Shown one piece after another: positions 8,464 to 16,842 of a stretch of DNA of 64,000 nucleotides. The stretch spans positions 248,001-312,000 of the forward strand of contig NZ_JBFAAI010000002.1 of NCBI RefSeq assembly GCF_040639655.1, given 5' to 3'. Source of the DNA: Actinoplanes sp040639655. Its GTDB lineage: Bacteria; Actinomycetota; Actinomycetes; Mycobacteriales; Micromonosporaceae. The translations under genes and the position numbers were made by a program. The notes beneath the pieces are model-generated. The model was given only the letters and a program-made list of their open reading frames with translations. It was not told the origin of the DNA and did no database searches. Positions within the stretch are counted from its first letter, which is position 1; each line of letters begins with the position of its first letter.

Positions 8464-8512
8464 GGCTGGCGGCTGGCGGCTGGCGGCTGGCGGCTGGCGG
8501 CTGGCGGCTGGC
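8464..8512. repeat. heptanucleotide microsatellite (GGCTGGC)n
   Basis: About seven perfect head-to-tail copies of GGCTGGC in non-coding DNA, preceded by degenerate 17-nt GGCAGGCGGCGGGCAAC units. Likely slippage-prone. Confidence 0.85.
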
Positions 8513-8670
8513 GGCAAACGGCGGTTGGCCATGAGCGGCGACGCTGGCGGCGCGCGCGGGTGGGTTTGGCGGGAGTGGGCAGCAGCCCGGCGGGCGTGCG
8601 GGGAGCCGGCACCGGGATCGCGTCGCGGTGTGGCCGGGGACGGCGTGGTTGCGGTCGGGTGAGGGCGTGG

Positions 8671-8721
8671 CTCGTACCGATAAGTGGCTCGTACCGATAA
8701 GTGGCCCGTACCGATAAATGG
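8671..8721. repeat. three 17-nt direct repeats upstream of the ABC exporter
   Basis: Consecutive copies of CTCGTACCGATAAGTGG lie at 8671-8687 and 8688-8704, with a variant CCCGTACCGATAAATGG at 8705-8721. They end 38 nt before the exporter ATG. The 17-nt spacing is not a whole number of helical turns (about 1.6), so bound proteins would sit on different faces; an iteron-like or regulator-binding array is possible. Confidence 0.85.
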
Positions 8722-8759
8722 TTTGACTTCAACCCAAGGTGAGGTGGGAGTTTCGGGGC

Positions 8760-10646
8760 ATGAGCATGGAAGTCGCGGCCTGGAACTCGATGTGGCACGC
8801 CATGAACCGGCAGGACGACAAGCGCCCGTTCTCGAGAGCGACCCTACGCCGCATTCTGGCGCTGGCGCGACCACAACGGCGGGTGCTGACCTGGTTCCTG
8901 CTGCTCAGCGTCGTGACGGCGTTCCTCGCGGTGGCGACGCCGGTGCTCGCTGGGCAGGTCGTCAACGCGATCGTCGAGTCGAAGGGCCAGCGGCTGGTGA
9001 TCACGCTGGCCGTCGCGATCGCGGTGATCGCGCTGACCGAGGCGGGTCTCGGGCTGGTGCAGCGGGGGCTGTCGGCGCGGATCGGTGAGGGGCTGATTCT
9101 CGATCTGCGCACCAAGGTGTTCGATCATGTGCAGCGGATGCCGGTCGCGTTCTTCACCCGCACCCGGACGGGCGCGCTGGTCAGCCGGCTGAACAACGAC
9201 GTGATCGGGGCGCAGCGGGCGTTCAGCGACACGCTGTCCGGTGTGGTCGGCAACCTGGTGGCGCTGGTGCTGACGCTCATCGTGATGATCGGCATCTCGT
9301 GGCAGATCACCGTGCTGGCGCTGCTGCTGTTGCCGGTGTTCGTGCTGCCGGCGCGGCGGATGGGCGGGCGGCTCGCCGGGATGGAGCGGGAGGCGGCGGA
9401 GCACAACGCGGCGATGAACACGCAGATGACCGAGCGGTTCTCGGCGCCGGGCGCGACCCTGGTGAAACTGTACGGCGATCCGGCGGCGGAGTCGGCCGAG
9501 TTCGCGGCCCGGGCGCGGCGGGTACGCGACATCGGTATCCGTACGGCGATGGCGCAGTGGGCGTTCCTGACCGCGCTGACGAGCGTGTCGGCGGTGGCGA
9601 TCGCTCTGGTCTACGGGCTGGGCGGCTTCTACGCGCTGCAGGGGCGGCTCGATCCGGGCGCCGTGGTGGCGCTGGCGATCCTGCTGACCCGGCTGTACGC
9701 GCCGCTGACGAGTCTGGCGAGCGCGCGGGTGGAGGTGATGAGTGCGCTGGTCAGCTTCGAGCGGGTCTTCGAGGTGCTCGATCTGAAACCGCTGATCGAG
9801 GAGCGGCCGGACGCGCGGCCGGTGCCGGACGGGCCGGTGTCGGTGGAGTTCGACGACGTGCGGTTCGCCTATCCGTCGGCCGACAAGGTGTCGCTCGCGT
9901 CGCTGGAGGAGGTCGCCACCCTGGACTCCCGCGGTGGTGACGAGGTGTTGCACGGTGTGTCGTTCCGGGCCGAGCCGGGGCAGATGGTGGCGCTGGTCGG
10001 GTCGTCGGGGGCGGGCAAGTCGACGATGGCAAGCCTGCTGCCACGGCTGTACGACGCGGGTGAGGGCGCGGTCCGCCTGGCCGGGGTGGACGTGCGTGAC
10101 CTGAGCGCCGTCTCGCTGCGGCAGACGCTCGGCATGGTCACTCAGGACGGTCACCTGTTCCACGAGTCGGTGCGGGCCAATCTGCTGCTGGCCCGGCCGT
10201 CCGCGTCCGAGAGCGAGTTGTGGGACGTGCTGCGCCGCGCCCACATCGCCGACCTGATCGAGTCGCTGCCGGACGGGCTGGACACGGTGATCGGCGAGCG
10301 TGGCTACCGGCTGTCCGGCGGCGAGCGGCAGCGGCTCACCATCGCCCGGCTGCTGCTGGCCCAGCCCCGGGTGGTGGTGCTCGACGAGGCAACCGCGCAT
10401 CTGGACTCCACGTCGGAGCAGGCGGTGCAGGACGCTCTCGGTGAGGCGCTGAACGGGCGGACCGCGGTGGTGATCGCCCACCGGCTGTCGACGGTCCGGG
10501 CGGCCGACCAGATCCTGGTCGTCGAGGACGGCCGGGTCGTCGAACGGGGTACGCACGACGAGCTGCTCGCCGCCGGCGGCCGTTACGAGGAGTTGTACCG
10601 CACCCAGTTCAGTGAAGCGTCGCGGCCCGCCGCAGTGCGGGGATGA
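8760..10646 (+). CDS. ABC exporter, fused membrane and ATPase domains
   Basis: A 628-residue half-transporter of the multidrug/lipid exporter type that should act as a homodimer in the cytoplasmic membrane. Six transmembrane helices fill about residues 45-330. The nucleotide-binding domain follows with Walker A GSSGAGKS, Q-loop TQDGH, signature LSGGERQ, Walker B VVVLDEAT and the H-loop AHRLS. The ATPase contains an extra stretch between strand one and Walker A (ASLEEVATLDSRGGDEVL). ATG at 8760 follows GGGAG at 9 nt; an upstream GTG is possible. Substrate unknown. The gene converges on and overlaps a secreted-protein gene by 38 nt. The three 17-nt repeats upstream are candidate control sites. 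Confidence 0.93.
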   Translation: MSMEVAAWNSMWHAMNRQDDKRPFSRATLRRILALARPQRRVLTWFLLLSVVTAFLAVATPVLAGQVVNAIVESKGQRLVITLAVAIAVIALTEAGLGLVQRGLSARIGEGLILDLRTKVFDHVQRMPVAFFTRTRTGALVSRLNNDVIGAQRAFSDTLSGVVGNLVALVLTLIVMIGISWQITVLALLLLPVFVLPARRMGGRLAGMEREAAEHNAAMNTQMTERFSAPGATLVKLYGDPAAESAEFAARARRVRDIGIRTAMAQWAFLTALTSVSAVAIALVYGLGGFYALQGRLDPGAVVALAILLTRLYAPLTSLASARVEVMSALVSFERVFEVLDLKPLIEERPDARPVPDGPVSVEFDDVRFAYPSADKVSLASLEEVATLDSRGGDEVLHGVSFRAEPGQMVALVGSSGAGKSTMASLLPRLYDAGEGAVRLAGVDVRDLSAVSLRQTLGMVTQDGHLFHESVRANLLLARPSASESELWDVLRRAHIADLIESLPDGLDTVIGERGYRLSGGERQRLTIARLLLAQPRVVVLDEATAHLDSTSEQAVQDALGEALNGRTAVVIAHRLSTVRAADQILVVEDGRVVERGTHDELLAAGGRYEELYRTQFSEASRPAAVRG

Positions 10647-11181
10647 TCAGTCGCTCGGTGGTCGCCGGGTTGCCGCTGGAGGTCTCCCAGCCCGAGTCGG
10701 CGACCAGGACGAGCGTGCCGCCGGCGTGCGCGATCGTGCCGTACGTGTGGTGGGTGACCTGTTCGCCGACGTGTTCCCAGTGCCTGGTCCAGCGGAACGT
10801 CAGCCGGTCCGCCGAGGCCCGCTCCAGCCGCCAGTCCCGGCAACCGTTCAGTGACTTGCGAAGCTTGCGCAGGTATCGGGCGGCGGCGTCCCCGCGGTGC
10901 ACGGCGACGTACTCCATGACGGCGTCGGGACGGCTCCCGCCGACGACCGCGGTCACGGCGCGGTCGGCCAGTGGTGCCGGGCCGGTGAGCCCGCACGGCC
11001 GGGGTGGCCGCAGGCGGAGCCAGTCGTCGCGGCCGGCGTCGAGCGGCTTCACGCCGCCCAGGTCGGCGGGCTGCAGCATGGCGGTGCCGGGAATGCCGGC
11101 GGCCACGGCCGGCGGGGCTGCGGCGACTCCCCCGGCGAGCACGGCCAGCGCCGTGGCCAGGAACAGGCGGAAGACGAACAT
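10609..11181 (-). CDS. secreted hypothetical protein, 190 aa
   Basis: The N-terminus (MFVFRLFLATALAVLAGGVA) is a clear signal peptide with cleavage expected around residues 24-28 (PAVAAG), so the protein is probably exported. The mature part has two cysteines (PRPCGL and LNGCRDW) that could pair, a conserved-looking W-rich region (TFRWTRHWEH) and a C-terminal beta-rich part (GGTLVLVADSGWE). It resembles the general class of PknH-sensor-like or LpqN-type actinomycete extracellular domains only loosely, and I give no function. Its 3' end overlaps the convergent ABC exporter gene. Confidence 0.75.
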   Translation of the reverse strand: MFVFRLFLATALAVLAGGVAAAPPAVAAGIPGTAMLQPADLGGVKPLDAGRDDWLRLRPPRPCGLTGPAPLADRAVTAVVGGSRPDAVMEYVAVHRGDAAARYLRKLRKSLNGCRDWRLERASADRLTFRWTRHWEHVGEQVTHHTYGTIAHAGGTLVLVADSGWETSSGNPATTERLIIPALRRAATLH

Positions 11182-11323
11182 GCCACCCCCAACGACCGGT
11201 CTGCCGATTCCGACCCTACGCCCTTGAGGATGATTCGCCCGGGCGCCTCCCCGATTCGTGTGTTAGGTTGAGCGTGTTGCAGTTCTGATTTTTAGGGATC
11301 TCTCTAGACACAGACGTATCCGG

Positions 11324-11358
11324 CGCCTGATGGGCAACTCGAGCCCACAGGCGTTTTT
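11324..11358 (+). terminator. hairpin plus U-tract in the cold-shock leader (attenuator candidate)
   Basis: CGCCTG (11324-11329) and GGGC (11332-11335) pair with GCCC (11343-11346) and CAGGCG (11348-11353), followed by five T residues. It has the form of an intrinsic terminator but lies 90 nt upstream of the csp start, with no plus-strand gene ending nearby (the nearest ends at 10646). Confidence 0.65.
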
Positions 11359-11446
11359 CGTCGGTGCCCGGATTCCGGGGGTCAACAACGCGGCGACGCG
11401 GAGTTCCGCACGGTGCGGCGCTCCACCTGTCGGCAAGGAGAAAATC

Positions 11447-11650
11447 ATGGCCACCGGTGTCGTGAAGTGGTTCAACAGCGACAAGGGCTTCGGCTTCATC
11501 ACCCAGGACAGTGGCGGTCCTGACGTCTTCGCCCACTTCTCAGCGATCGCGACGAGCGGATTCCGCACCCTGGAAGAGAACCAGCGGGTGGAATTCGAGG
11601 TGTCGCAGGGCGCGAAGGGCCCGCAGGCGGAGAACATCCGCACGATCTGA
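11447..11650 (+). CDS. cspA: cold-shock protein, CspA family
   Basis: A complete 67-residue single-domain cold-shock protein, an RNA/ssDNA-binding OB-fold that melts RNA structure and acts in the cytoplasm. Both nucleic-acid motifs are present: KGFGFI (RNP1, residues 14-19) and VFAHF (RNP2, about 27-31). The start MATGVVKWFN is the family norm, with AAGGAG 6 nt upstream. Behind it is a perfect terminator. Its long leader contains a terminator-like hairpin, which fits the RNA-structure-based control known for csp genes. Confidence 0.97.
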   Translation: MATGVVKWFNSDKGFGFITQDSGGPDVFAHFSAIATSGFRTLEENQRVEFEVSQGAKGPQAENIRTI

Positions 11651-11657
11651 CATTTCA

Positions 11658-11697
11658 CCGGGAGTGCGTGAAGCTTTTTCACGCACTCCCGGTTTTT
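11658..11697 (+). terminator. strong intrinsic terminator of the cold-shock gene
   Basis: A perfect 15-bp stem (11658-11672 with 11678-11692, CCGGGAGTGCGTGAA against its complement), a 5-nt loop, then TTTTT. It begins 8 nt after the csp stop codon. Confidence 0.95.
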
Positions 11698-11889
11698 GTT
11701 TCCCCGGTGTTCATAGAGCCGGGTCACCGGATCTTCAGTGCTTCTACCAGCACTGTCACTGGCGTTGATGAAAGCGGCGCCCGGGCGCTGATGAAATCGG
11801 CGAAACAATGATCATGATCAGCCCCGACCGGGCCGGATGCTTTAAACTTCCCAGTTGAAACGTCCGCCCGCATGGAAGGGCTTCGCCGC

Positions 11890-12468
11890 ATGTCCCTCGC
11901 CGAGCTGTCTCCCGCCGACCGTCATCGCCGGATCGCCACCGATTTCACCGCCCGTGTCGAAGGCACGAAGGACTGGGACGCGCCCGCCCCGGTCGCCGGA
12001 TGGACCGCCCGGGACGTGGTCCGTCACCTGGTCGAATGGCTTCCGGGCTTCCTGTCGTCCGGCGCCGCCGTGACCCTGCCGCAGGGCCCGAACGCCGGCA
12101 CCGACCCCGCCGGGGCCTGGCACGCGCATGCCACGGCCGTGCAGGAGCTGCTCGACGATCCCGGCACCGCCGGCCGTACGCTCAGCAACCCGCATCTCGG
12201 CGAGATCCCTCTCGACCAGGCGATCGACCGCTTCTACACCACCGACGTCTTCATGCACACCTGGGACCTGGCCCGCGCCACCGGTCAGGATGAGCGTCTC
12301 GAGCCGGCCCTCTGCGCGGACCTGATGTCCGGTATGGAGCCGATGGACGAGATGCTGCGAGCCTCCGGGCAGTTCGGTCCGGCCGTCCCGGTGCCGGCCG
12401 GCGCCGACCCGCAGACCCGCCTGATCGGTTTCATCGGCCGTGACCCGAACTGGTCCGCGCCGCACTGA
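11890..12468 (+). CDS. TIGR03086/maleylpyruvate-isomerase-type metal-binding protein (DinB-like)
   Basis: A 192-residue protein of the DinB/mycothiol-dependent maleylpyruvate isomerase N-terminal superfamily. These are four-helix bundles that bind a metal through three histidines. Visible features: WTARDVVRHLVEW near residue 40 (first His), the AWHAHATAVQELLDD helix, and FMHTWDLARATG, the classic third motif. Such proteins are often mycothiol-related transferases; the specific reaction is unknown. The ATG at 11890 was chosen because GGAAGGG precedes it at good spacing; an ATG at 11872 in frame is an alternative. No operon partner. Confidence 0.85.
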   Translation: MSLAELSPADRHRRIATDFTARVEGTKDWDAPAPVAGWTARDVVRHLVEWLPGFLSSGAAVTLPQGPNAGTDPAGAWHAHATAVQELLDDPGTAGRTLSNPHLGEIPLDQAIDRFYTTDVFMHTWDLARATGQDERLEPALCADLMSGMEPMDEMLRASGQFGPAVPVPAGADPQTRLIGFIGRDPNWSAPH

Positions 12469-12513
12469 CATTCGTTCAAGACCGGGGACCGGCTCTCCCG
12501 CATCGTCCCCGAT

Positions 12514-13118
12514 ATGGGACATGGTCTGCACGTGATACACGACGGCCTCCGGTCGGCACCGCCGCTGGTGCTGCTCCACGGTTCCGGTGCGGGCAGCGCC
12601 TGCTGGGGGCCGGTGATTCCGGCGCTCGCACGGCACCGGCACGTCATCCGGATCGACCTGCCGGGCGGCGGCAAGTCACCGCCTGCCCCGTCGTACGCGG
12701 TGCCCGCGCAGGCCGAGGCCGTGGCGGCGGTGCTCGACGACCTCGGCCTGCGTTCGCCGCGCACTCCAGCGGTGGCTACGTGGCGACCGCGCCGGCCGAG
12801 CGACGCCCCGCCCTGGTCGGCGCGCTGACGCTGGTCAGCACCGGCCCCGACCTGGCCGCGTTCCGCCCGCAGCCGCTGCTCCTGCGGATGCTGTTGTCGC
12901 CGCCGGCCGGTCCGCTGCTGCGGCGGATCCGGTCGGACGCGATGATCCGCAAGGAAGGCCGGGCCGGAATGCTGCCGGGCGTGGGGCACCTGCCGATGCT
13001 GGAGGAGCCCGAATCGAACGCCGATCTGCTGCTCACCGCCGATCAGACTGACGCCGTGCGATGGTCCGACGTGGACGTCGCGGTCCCGCGCCCGCGCCTC
13101 CGGCTGCCGGGGGTGTGA
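12514..13118 (+). pseudogene. decayed alpha/beta hydrolase (frameshift plus internal deletion)
   Basis: The first frame (12514-12828) reads VLLHGSGAGSACWGPVIPAL and DLPGGGKS, the oxyanion-hole and strand-4 parts of an alpha/beta hydrolase. The nucleophile elbow AHSSGGYVAT is only readable one frame over, from about 12765, and continues there as ERRPALVGALTLVSTGP up to 13118. In that second frame the lid and catalytic Asp region are missing: SDAMIRK is joined directly to LPGVGHLPMLEEPE, which carries the catalytic His. So there is one frameshift next to the active-site serine and a deletion of roughly 60-80 residues. It should be non-functional. Confidence 0.8.
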
Positions 13119-13341
13119 GCCTGGCCGGGTTCCCTCAGCGCGTGCCCGGGTTCTGGGACGTCGCCATGATCGCGCACCCGCCGGTCACCCTGTTCTTCGA
13201 TCTGAGCGACGGGCCGGGAGCCGTCTACGAGACCCGCCACGGCCCGAGGCTCGGCAGTGTCGCGGCCGGGCTCCTGGCCGGCCGGCTGGGCGACCGCGGG
13301 CCGGCCGACCCCGAGGTCGCCCACGTCGGGGTGATCCCTCG
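13119..13341 (+). pseudogene. possible AraC-type regulator N-terminal remnant
   Basis: The plus frame through this gap reads SLAGFPQRVPGFWDVAMIAHPPVTLFFDLSDG, then RHGPRLGSVAAGLLAGRL. This resembles the ligand-binding N-terminus of actinomycete AraC-type regulators (DLRMIPHPAVTLVLDLGD style). It has no convincing start, lacks any helix-turn-helix and runs into the minus-strand neighbour, so I read it as a fragment in the same decayed patch as the hydrolase. Confidence 0.35.
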
Positions 13342-14427
13342 TCACAGCAGCTTGTGCAGTCGGGTCAGGGTCTCGTCGGCTTCGGTGACCAGGTCGGTGA
13401 GCACCTCGGCAACCGGCCGGACCTCGTTCATCCGGCCGACGATCTGGCCGACCGGCATGGGAACCACGGTGGGGTCGCCGGACGCCATGAGCCGGTCGTG
13501 TGCGCCGGACACCAGCAGGTTCTGCAGCGGCATCGGCAGGGCGGCCGGGGCACCGTCGGCGGACCAGGCCTCGGTCCAGCGGTTACGCAACAGCCGCGCC
13601 GGCTTGCCGGAGTAGATCCGGCTGCGGACCGTGTCGCTGGACGTGGCCCGCAGCAGGGCGTCACGCAGGGCGGGACCGCTGTGGTACTCGCTGGTGCCGA
13701 GCCACACCGAGCCCATCCAGACGCCACGAGCGCCGAGGGCGAGGGCGGCGGCGATCTGCCGGCCGCTGCCGATGCCGCCGGCGGCCAGAACCGGCACGTC
13801 CACGGCGTCGACGACCTCCGGGACCAGCACCATCCCGGCGATCTCCCCGGTGTGCCCGCCGGCCTCGTAGCCTTGTGCGACCACGATGTCGACGCCGGCG
13901 GCCACGTGCCTGCGGGCGTGGTCCGCGCGGCCGGCCAGGGCGGCGACCAGCAGCCCCTGCGCGTGGGCCTGCTCGATGACGTCGGGTGGTGGCGGGCCGA
14001 GCGCGTTCGCGATCAGCCGTACCGGATGGCGGAGGGCGACCTCGACGTGGCTGCGGGCCACCGAGTGCAGCCAGCCCAGGACGCCGGGGCGGTCGGAGGC
14101 GGACTCCAGCGGGGGCACGCCGAGCCGTAGCAGGGTCCGCTCGACGAAGTCCCGATGCCCGGAAGGGATCAGTTCGTTGAGGTCGGCGACCGGGCCTTCG
14201 GCCGGTTCGCGGCCGGGCATGACCACGTCGACGCCGTACGGCCGGCCGCCGGTCTCCCGGTCGAGCCAGGTCAGCACCTCGTCCAGTTCGCTCGCGTCGT
14301 TGAACCGGACGCAGCCGAGGACGCCCAGACCGCCGGCCCGGCTGATCGCCGCGACGACGTGCTCGGACGGGCTGAACCCGACGATCGGATATTCGACGCC
14401 GAGGACGTCACAGAGGTCAGTCCGCAT
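13342..14427 (-). CDS. nitronate monooxygenase-like FMN oxidoreductase
   Basis: A 361-residue TIM-barrel flavoprotein of the 2-nitropropane dioxygenase/enoyl-reductase II superfamily. Signature parts are the N-terminus DVLGVEYPIVGFSPS, the VVAQGYEAGGHTG flavin/substrate loop (about residues 180-192) and PVLAAGGIGSGRQIAAALALGARGVWMGS, the phosphate-binding region. It starts inside the 3' end of fadD19 (11-nt overlap) and is co-transcribed with it, so KstR-type control is likely. A related flavoprotein, IpdC, acts on ring C/D intermediates of cholesterol, but this sequence looks like a different paralogue (it has the DVVMPGREP segment), so its substrate is open. Confidence 0.88.
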   Translation of the reverse strand: MRTDLCDVLGVEYPIVGFSPSEHVVAAISRAGGLGVLGCVRFNDASELDEVLTWLDRETGGRPYGVDVVMPGREPAEGPVADLNELIPSGHRDFVERTLLRLGVPPLESASDRPGVLGWLHSVARSHVEVALRHPVRLIANALGPPPPDVIEQAHAQGLLVAALAGRADHARRHVAAGVDIVVAQGYEAGGHTGEIAGMVLVPEVVDAVDVPVLAAGGIGSGRQIAAALALGARGVWMGSVWLGTSEYHSGPALRDALLRATSSDTVRSRIYSGKPARLLRNRWTEAWSADGAPAALPMPLQNLLVSGAHDRLMASGDPTVVPMPVGQIVGRMNEVRPVAEVLTDLVTEADETLTRLHKLL

Positions 14428-16000
14428 CGCGCTCCTTCGCGTAGGCGTGTGCCCAGCGGTAGTCGGCCTTGCCGCTGATGGTGCGGGCGATCCGTCCGAC
14501 CAGCCAGACCGATCGGGGCACCTTGTAGCCGGCGATCCGCTGCCGTACGTGGGTGTCGAGCTCGGTCAGGTCGAGGGTGACGTCCGGCCGCGGCTGCACC
14601 AGCGCGGCCACCCTCTGCCCGAGCAGGTCGTCGGGCACGCCGATGACGAGCGCGTCGAAGACGTCCGGGTGGGCTTTGAGGGCACCTTCGACCTCTTCCG
14701 GGAAGACCTTCTCGCCGCCGGTGTTGACGCACGTGTTGCCGCGCCCGAGCAGGGTGATGGTGCCGTCGTCCTCGAGCCGCGCCAGGTCACCGGGAATCGC
14801 GTACCGTTTCCCGTCCACCTCGGTGAGCAACTGCGCGGTCTTCACGGGATCCTGGTAGTAGCCGAGCGGCACGTGCCCGCCGCGGGCGAGCCGGCCGATC
14901 ACACCCGGCCCGGCGGGTCTGTCGTACTCGTCGAGGACGATGGTGTCCGGGCCGGGCATGACGCGCGGGCCGTCGACGGCTCCGCCGTCCACCTCGGCGA
15001 CGATGCCGATGCCGGCGAACCCGGTCTCCGACGAGCCGATCGCGTCGGTGACCATGATGTCCGGCAGCGCCCGCAGGTACTGCCGTTTCACCGACGGCGA
15101 GAACAGGGCGGCGCTCGACGAGACGGCCACCAGCGACGATGCGTCGTAGCTGCCGGCCAGATACGCCTCGATGATCGGCCGGGCCATCGCGTCGCCGATC
15201 AGGACCACCACGTTGACCTTGTGCCGTTCGATGAGCCGCCAGACCTCGTCGGGGTCGAACCGGGGCAGGAACACCACGGTGTCGCCGGCGAAGAGTGCGG
15301 CCAGGGCGGCCCATTGCGCGTTGCCGTGGATGAGCGGGGCCAGGCAGAACCGGGTCATCGGCGGCATCTCGGCACCGCGCCGGGTCTGCGCCCACTCGTC
15401 CTCGAGCGGGATGCCGGACATGAAGTCGATGCCGCCGCCGAGGACCCGCCAGACGTCCTCGTGCCGCCAGATCACGCCCTTCGGGTAGCCGGTGGTGCCG
15501 CCGGTGTAGAGCAGGTAGACGTCGTCGCCGGAGCGGGCCTCGAAGTCTCGTTCCGGCGACCCGGTAGCGACGGCCTCGTCGTACGAGGCGTCCGGGAGAT
15601 CGGAGTCGCTGTCGTCGGGAAGCGCGATCATCGCCCGCATGCCGGACGCCACCGCCTTCACCCGGGGTGAGAACCGCCGGTCGTGGAGGAGCGCGATCAG
15701 ACCGGCATCATCGAACAGATACTGCAACTCGTTCTCGACGTAGCGATAGTTGACGTTGACGACCACGGCACGGAGCTTGTAGACGGCGATCATGGCCACT
15801 ACGGCCTCGATCGAGTTGCCCGCGTACAGCCCGACGTGGGCGCCCTTGCCCACTCCTCGACCTTGCAGGAAATGGGCCAATCGGTTGGAGGTCTCCTCCA
15901 GCTCCGCGTAGGTGATCTCGCGCTCGCCGCAGGCCACCGCGACGCGATCGGAGAAGGCGTCGACCGCGTGCTCGAAAAGGTCCGCAATATTGGCCGCCAT
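14417..16000 (-). CDS. fadD19: steroid side-chain acyl-CoA synthetase FadD19
   Basis: A 527-residue adenylate-forming ligase that should activate C26/C27 side-chain carboxylates of sterols to CoA thioesters. It matches M. tuberculosis FadD19 closely along its length as I recall it: NIADLFEHAVDAF start, LLYTGGTTGYPKGV (P-loop), IWRHEDVWRVL, DAIGSSETGF, YAIPGDLARLEDDGT (adenylate Asp), GRGNTCVNTGGEKV hinge and GYKVPRSVW near the end. The catalytic lysine region is ISGKADYRWA. The ATG at 16000 is chosen; a longer frame would run through the operator. No ribosome binding site is visible, suggesting a leaderless message. Divergent from echA19, the same arrangement as Rv3515c/Rv3516. Confidence 0.93.
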   Translation of the reverse strand: MAANIADLFEHAVDAFSDRVAVACGEREITYAELEETSNRLAHFLQGRGVGKGAHVGLYAGNSIEAVVAMIAVYKLRAVVVNVNYRYVENELQYLFDDAGLIALLHDRRFSPRVKAVASGMRAMIALPDDSDSDLPDASYDEAVATGSPERDFEARSGDDVYLLYTGGTTGYPKGVIWRHEDVWRVLGGGIDFMSGIPLEDEWAQTRRGAEMPPMTRFCLAPLIHGNAQWAALAALFAGDTVVFLPRFDPDEVWRLIERHKVNVVVLIGDAMARPIIEAYLAGSYDASSLVAVSSSAALFSPSVKRQYLRALPDIMVTDAIGSSETGFAGIGIVAEVDGGAVDGPRVMPGPDTIVLDEYDRPAGPGVIGRLARGGHVPLGYYQDPVKTAQLLTEVDGKRYAIPGDLARLEDDGTITLLGRGNTCVNTGGEKVFPEEVEGALKAHPDVFDALVIGVPDDLLGQRVAALVQPRPDVTLDLTELDTHVRQRIAGYKVPRSVWLVGRIARTISGKADYRWAHAYAKERDAD

Positions 16001-16010
16001 CAACGCAAAG

Positions 16011-16024
16011 TAGAACCTGTTATC
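16011..16024. promoter_or_regulatory. KstR-type operator between fadD19 and echA19
   Basis: TAGAACCTGTTATC matches TnnAACnnGTTnnA except the last base. It lies 10 nt upstream of the fadD19 ATG and 38 nt upstream of echA19, so one site may control both directions. Confidence 0.7.
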
Positions 16025-16062
16025 GTTCCGGGGCAAGGGCTGTACAGAAGGAGGGGAACCGG

Positions 16063-16842
16063 GTGGACGCGCTCGTCGAGCAGCAAGGACCGATCCTGAT
16101 CGTCACGATGAACCGGCCCCGGGTCCGCAACGCGCTCTCCGCGGAGATGCTGGCCGTGATGCGCGACGCCTGGGACCGGGTGGACGCCGACCCGGAGATC
16201 CGGGTCGCGATCCTCACCGGCGCGGGCGGCGCCTTCTGCGCGGGCGCCGACCTGCGCGCCATGACCAGCGACCATCCCGGCGACGGTTTCCGCAACGGCG
16301 GCGCCGACCTGTCCCGCATCGACGCGCTGCTCAAGGGCCGCCGCCTGACGAAACCGCTGATCGCCGCGGTCGAGGGTGCGGCCGTCGCCGGCGGCACCGA
16401 GATCCTGCAGGCCACCGACGTACGCATCGCCGGGGAAAGCGCCCGGTTCGGCGTCTCCGAGGCGCGCTGGGGGCTGTTCCCGCTCGGCGGTTCAGCGGTC
16501 CGGCTGCCGCGCCAGCTGCCGTACACCGTGGCCGCCGAACTGCTGCTCACCGGCCGGCACATCACCGCCGCCGAGGCACTCGGCATGGGCCTGATCGGTC
16601 ACGTCGTCCCCGACGGGCAGGCCCTGACGAAAGCTGTCGAGATCGCCGGCGTCATCGCGGCCAACGGCCCGCTGGCGGTCCGGGCGATCCTGCGTACCAT
16701 CCGCGAGACCGAGGGCCTGGCGGAGAACGACGCCTTCAAGGTCGAGTCCCGCATCGGCATGGAGGTCTTCACCTCCGACGACGCCAAAGAGGGCCCCCGA
16801 GCCTTCATCGAGAAAAGAAAACCGCAGTTCAAAGGCCTTTGA
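16063..16842 (+). CDS. echA19: steroid enoyl-CoA hydratase EchA19
   Basis: A 259-residue crotonase-fold enzyme that should hydrate the alpha,beta-double bond of a steroid side-chain enoyl-CoA. Oxyanion-hole segments are GAGGAFCAGADLRAM (about 62-76) and EGAAVAGGTEIL (about 106-117). Catalytic acidic residues would lie in GTEILQATD and FGVSEARWG. Length is typical. GTG start with a strong AAGGAGGGG 6 nt upstream. Its divergent pairing with fadD19 across a KstR-type site is the arrangement of the mycobacterial side-chain beta-oxidation genes. The 3' end is followed directly by a dispersed repeat. Confidence 0.9.
   Translation: MDALVEQQGPILIVTMNRPRVRNALSAEMLAVMRDAWDRVDADPEIRVAILTGAGGAFCAGADLRAMTSDHPGDGFRNGGADLSRIDALLKGRRLTKPLIAAVEGAAVAGGTEILQATDVRIAGESARFGVSEARWGLFPLGGSAVRLPRQLPYTVAAELLLTGRHITAAEALGMGLIGHVVPDGQALTKAVEIAGVIAANGPLAVRAILRTIRETEGLAENDAFKVESRIGMEVFTSDDAKEGPRAFIEKRKPQFKGL

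Larger units (their letters stand above)
7808..8759. other. long non-coding, repeat-filled region
   Basis: I see no convincing gene in these 950 nt. It holds a duplicated 40-nt hairpin element (8161 and 8283), degenerate repeats of a GGCAGGCGGCGGGCAAC unit (about 8386-8450), a run of seven GGCTGGC heptamers (about 8464-8512), and three 17-nt direct repeats at its right end next to the ABC exporter promoter. Open frames across it are low-complexity Arg/Pro/Ala shadows. Confidence 0.7.

Noticed and set aside
11324..11358. Hairpin as the terminator of the ABC exporter gene
   Set aside because: The exporter ends at 10646, about 680 nt upstream, with an opposing gene in between; placement 90 nt before csp fits a leader element better.
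13342..14427. IpdC, the flavin reductase of ring C/D degradation
   Set aside because: Same superfamily and in a steroid operon, but the N-terminal half and the DVVMPGREP segment do not resemble the IpdC sequence I recall. Left as a family-level call.
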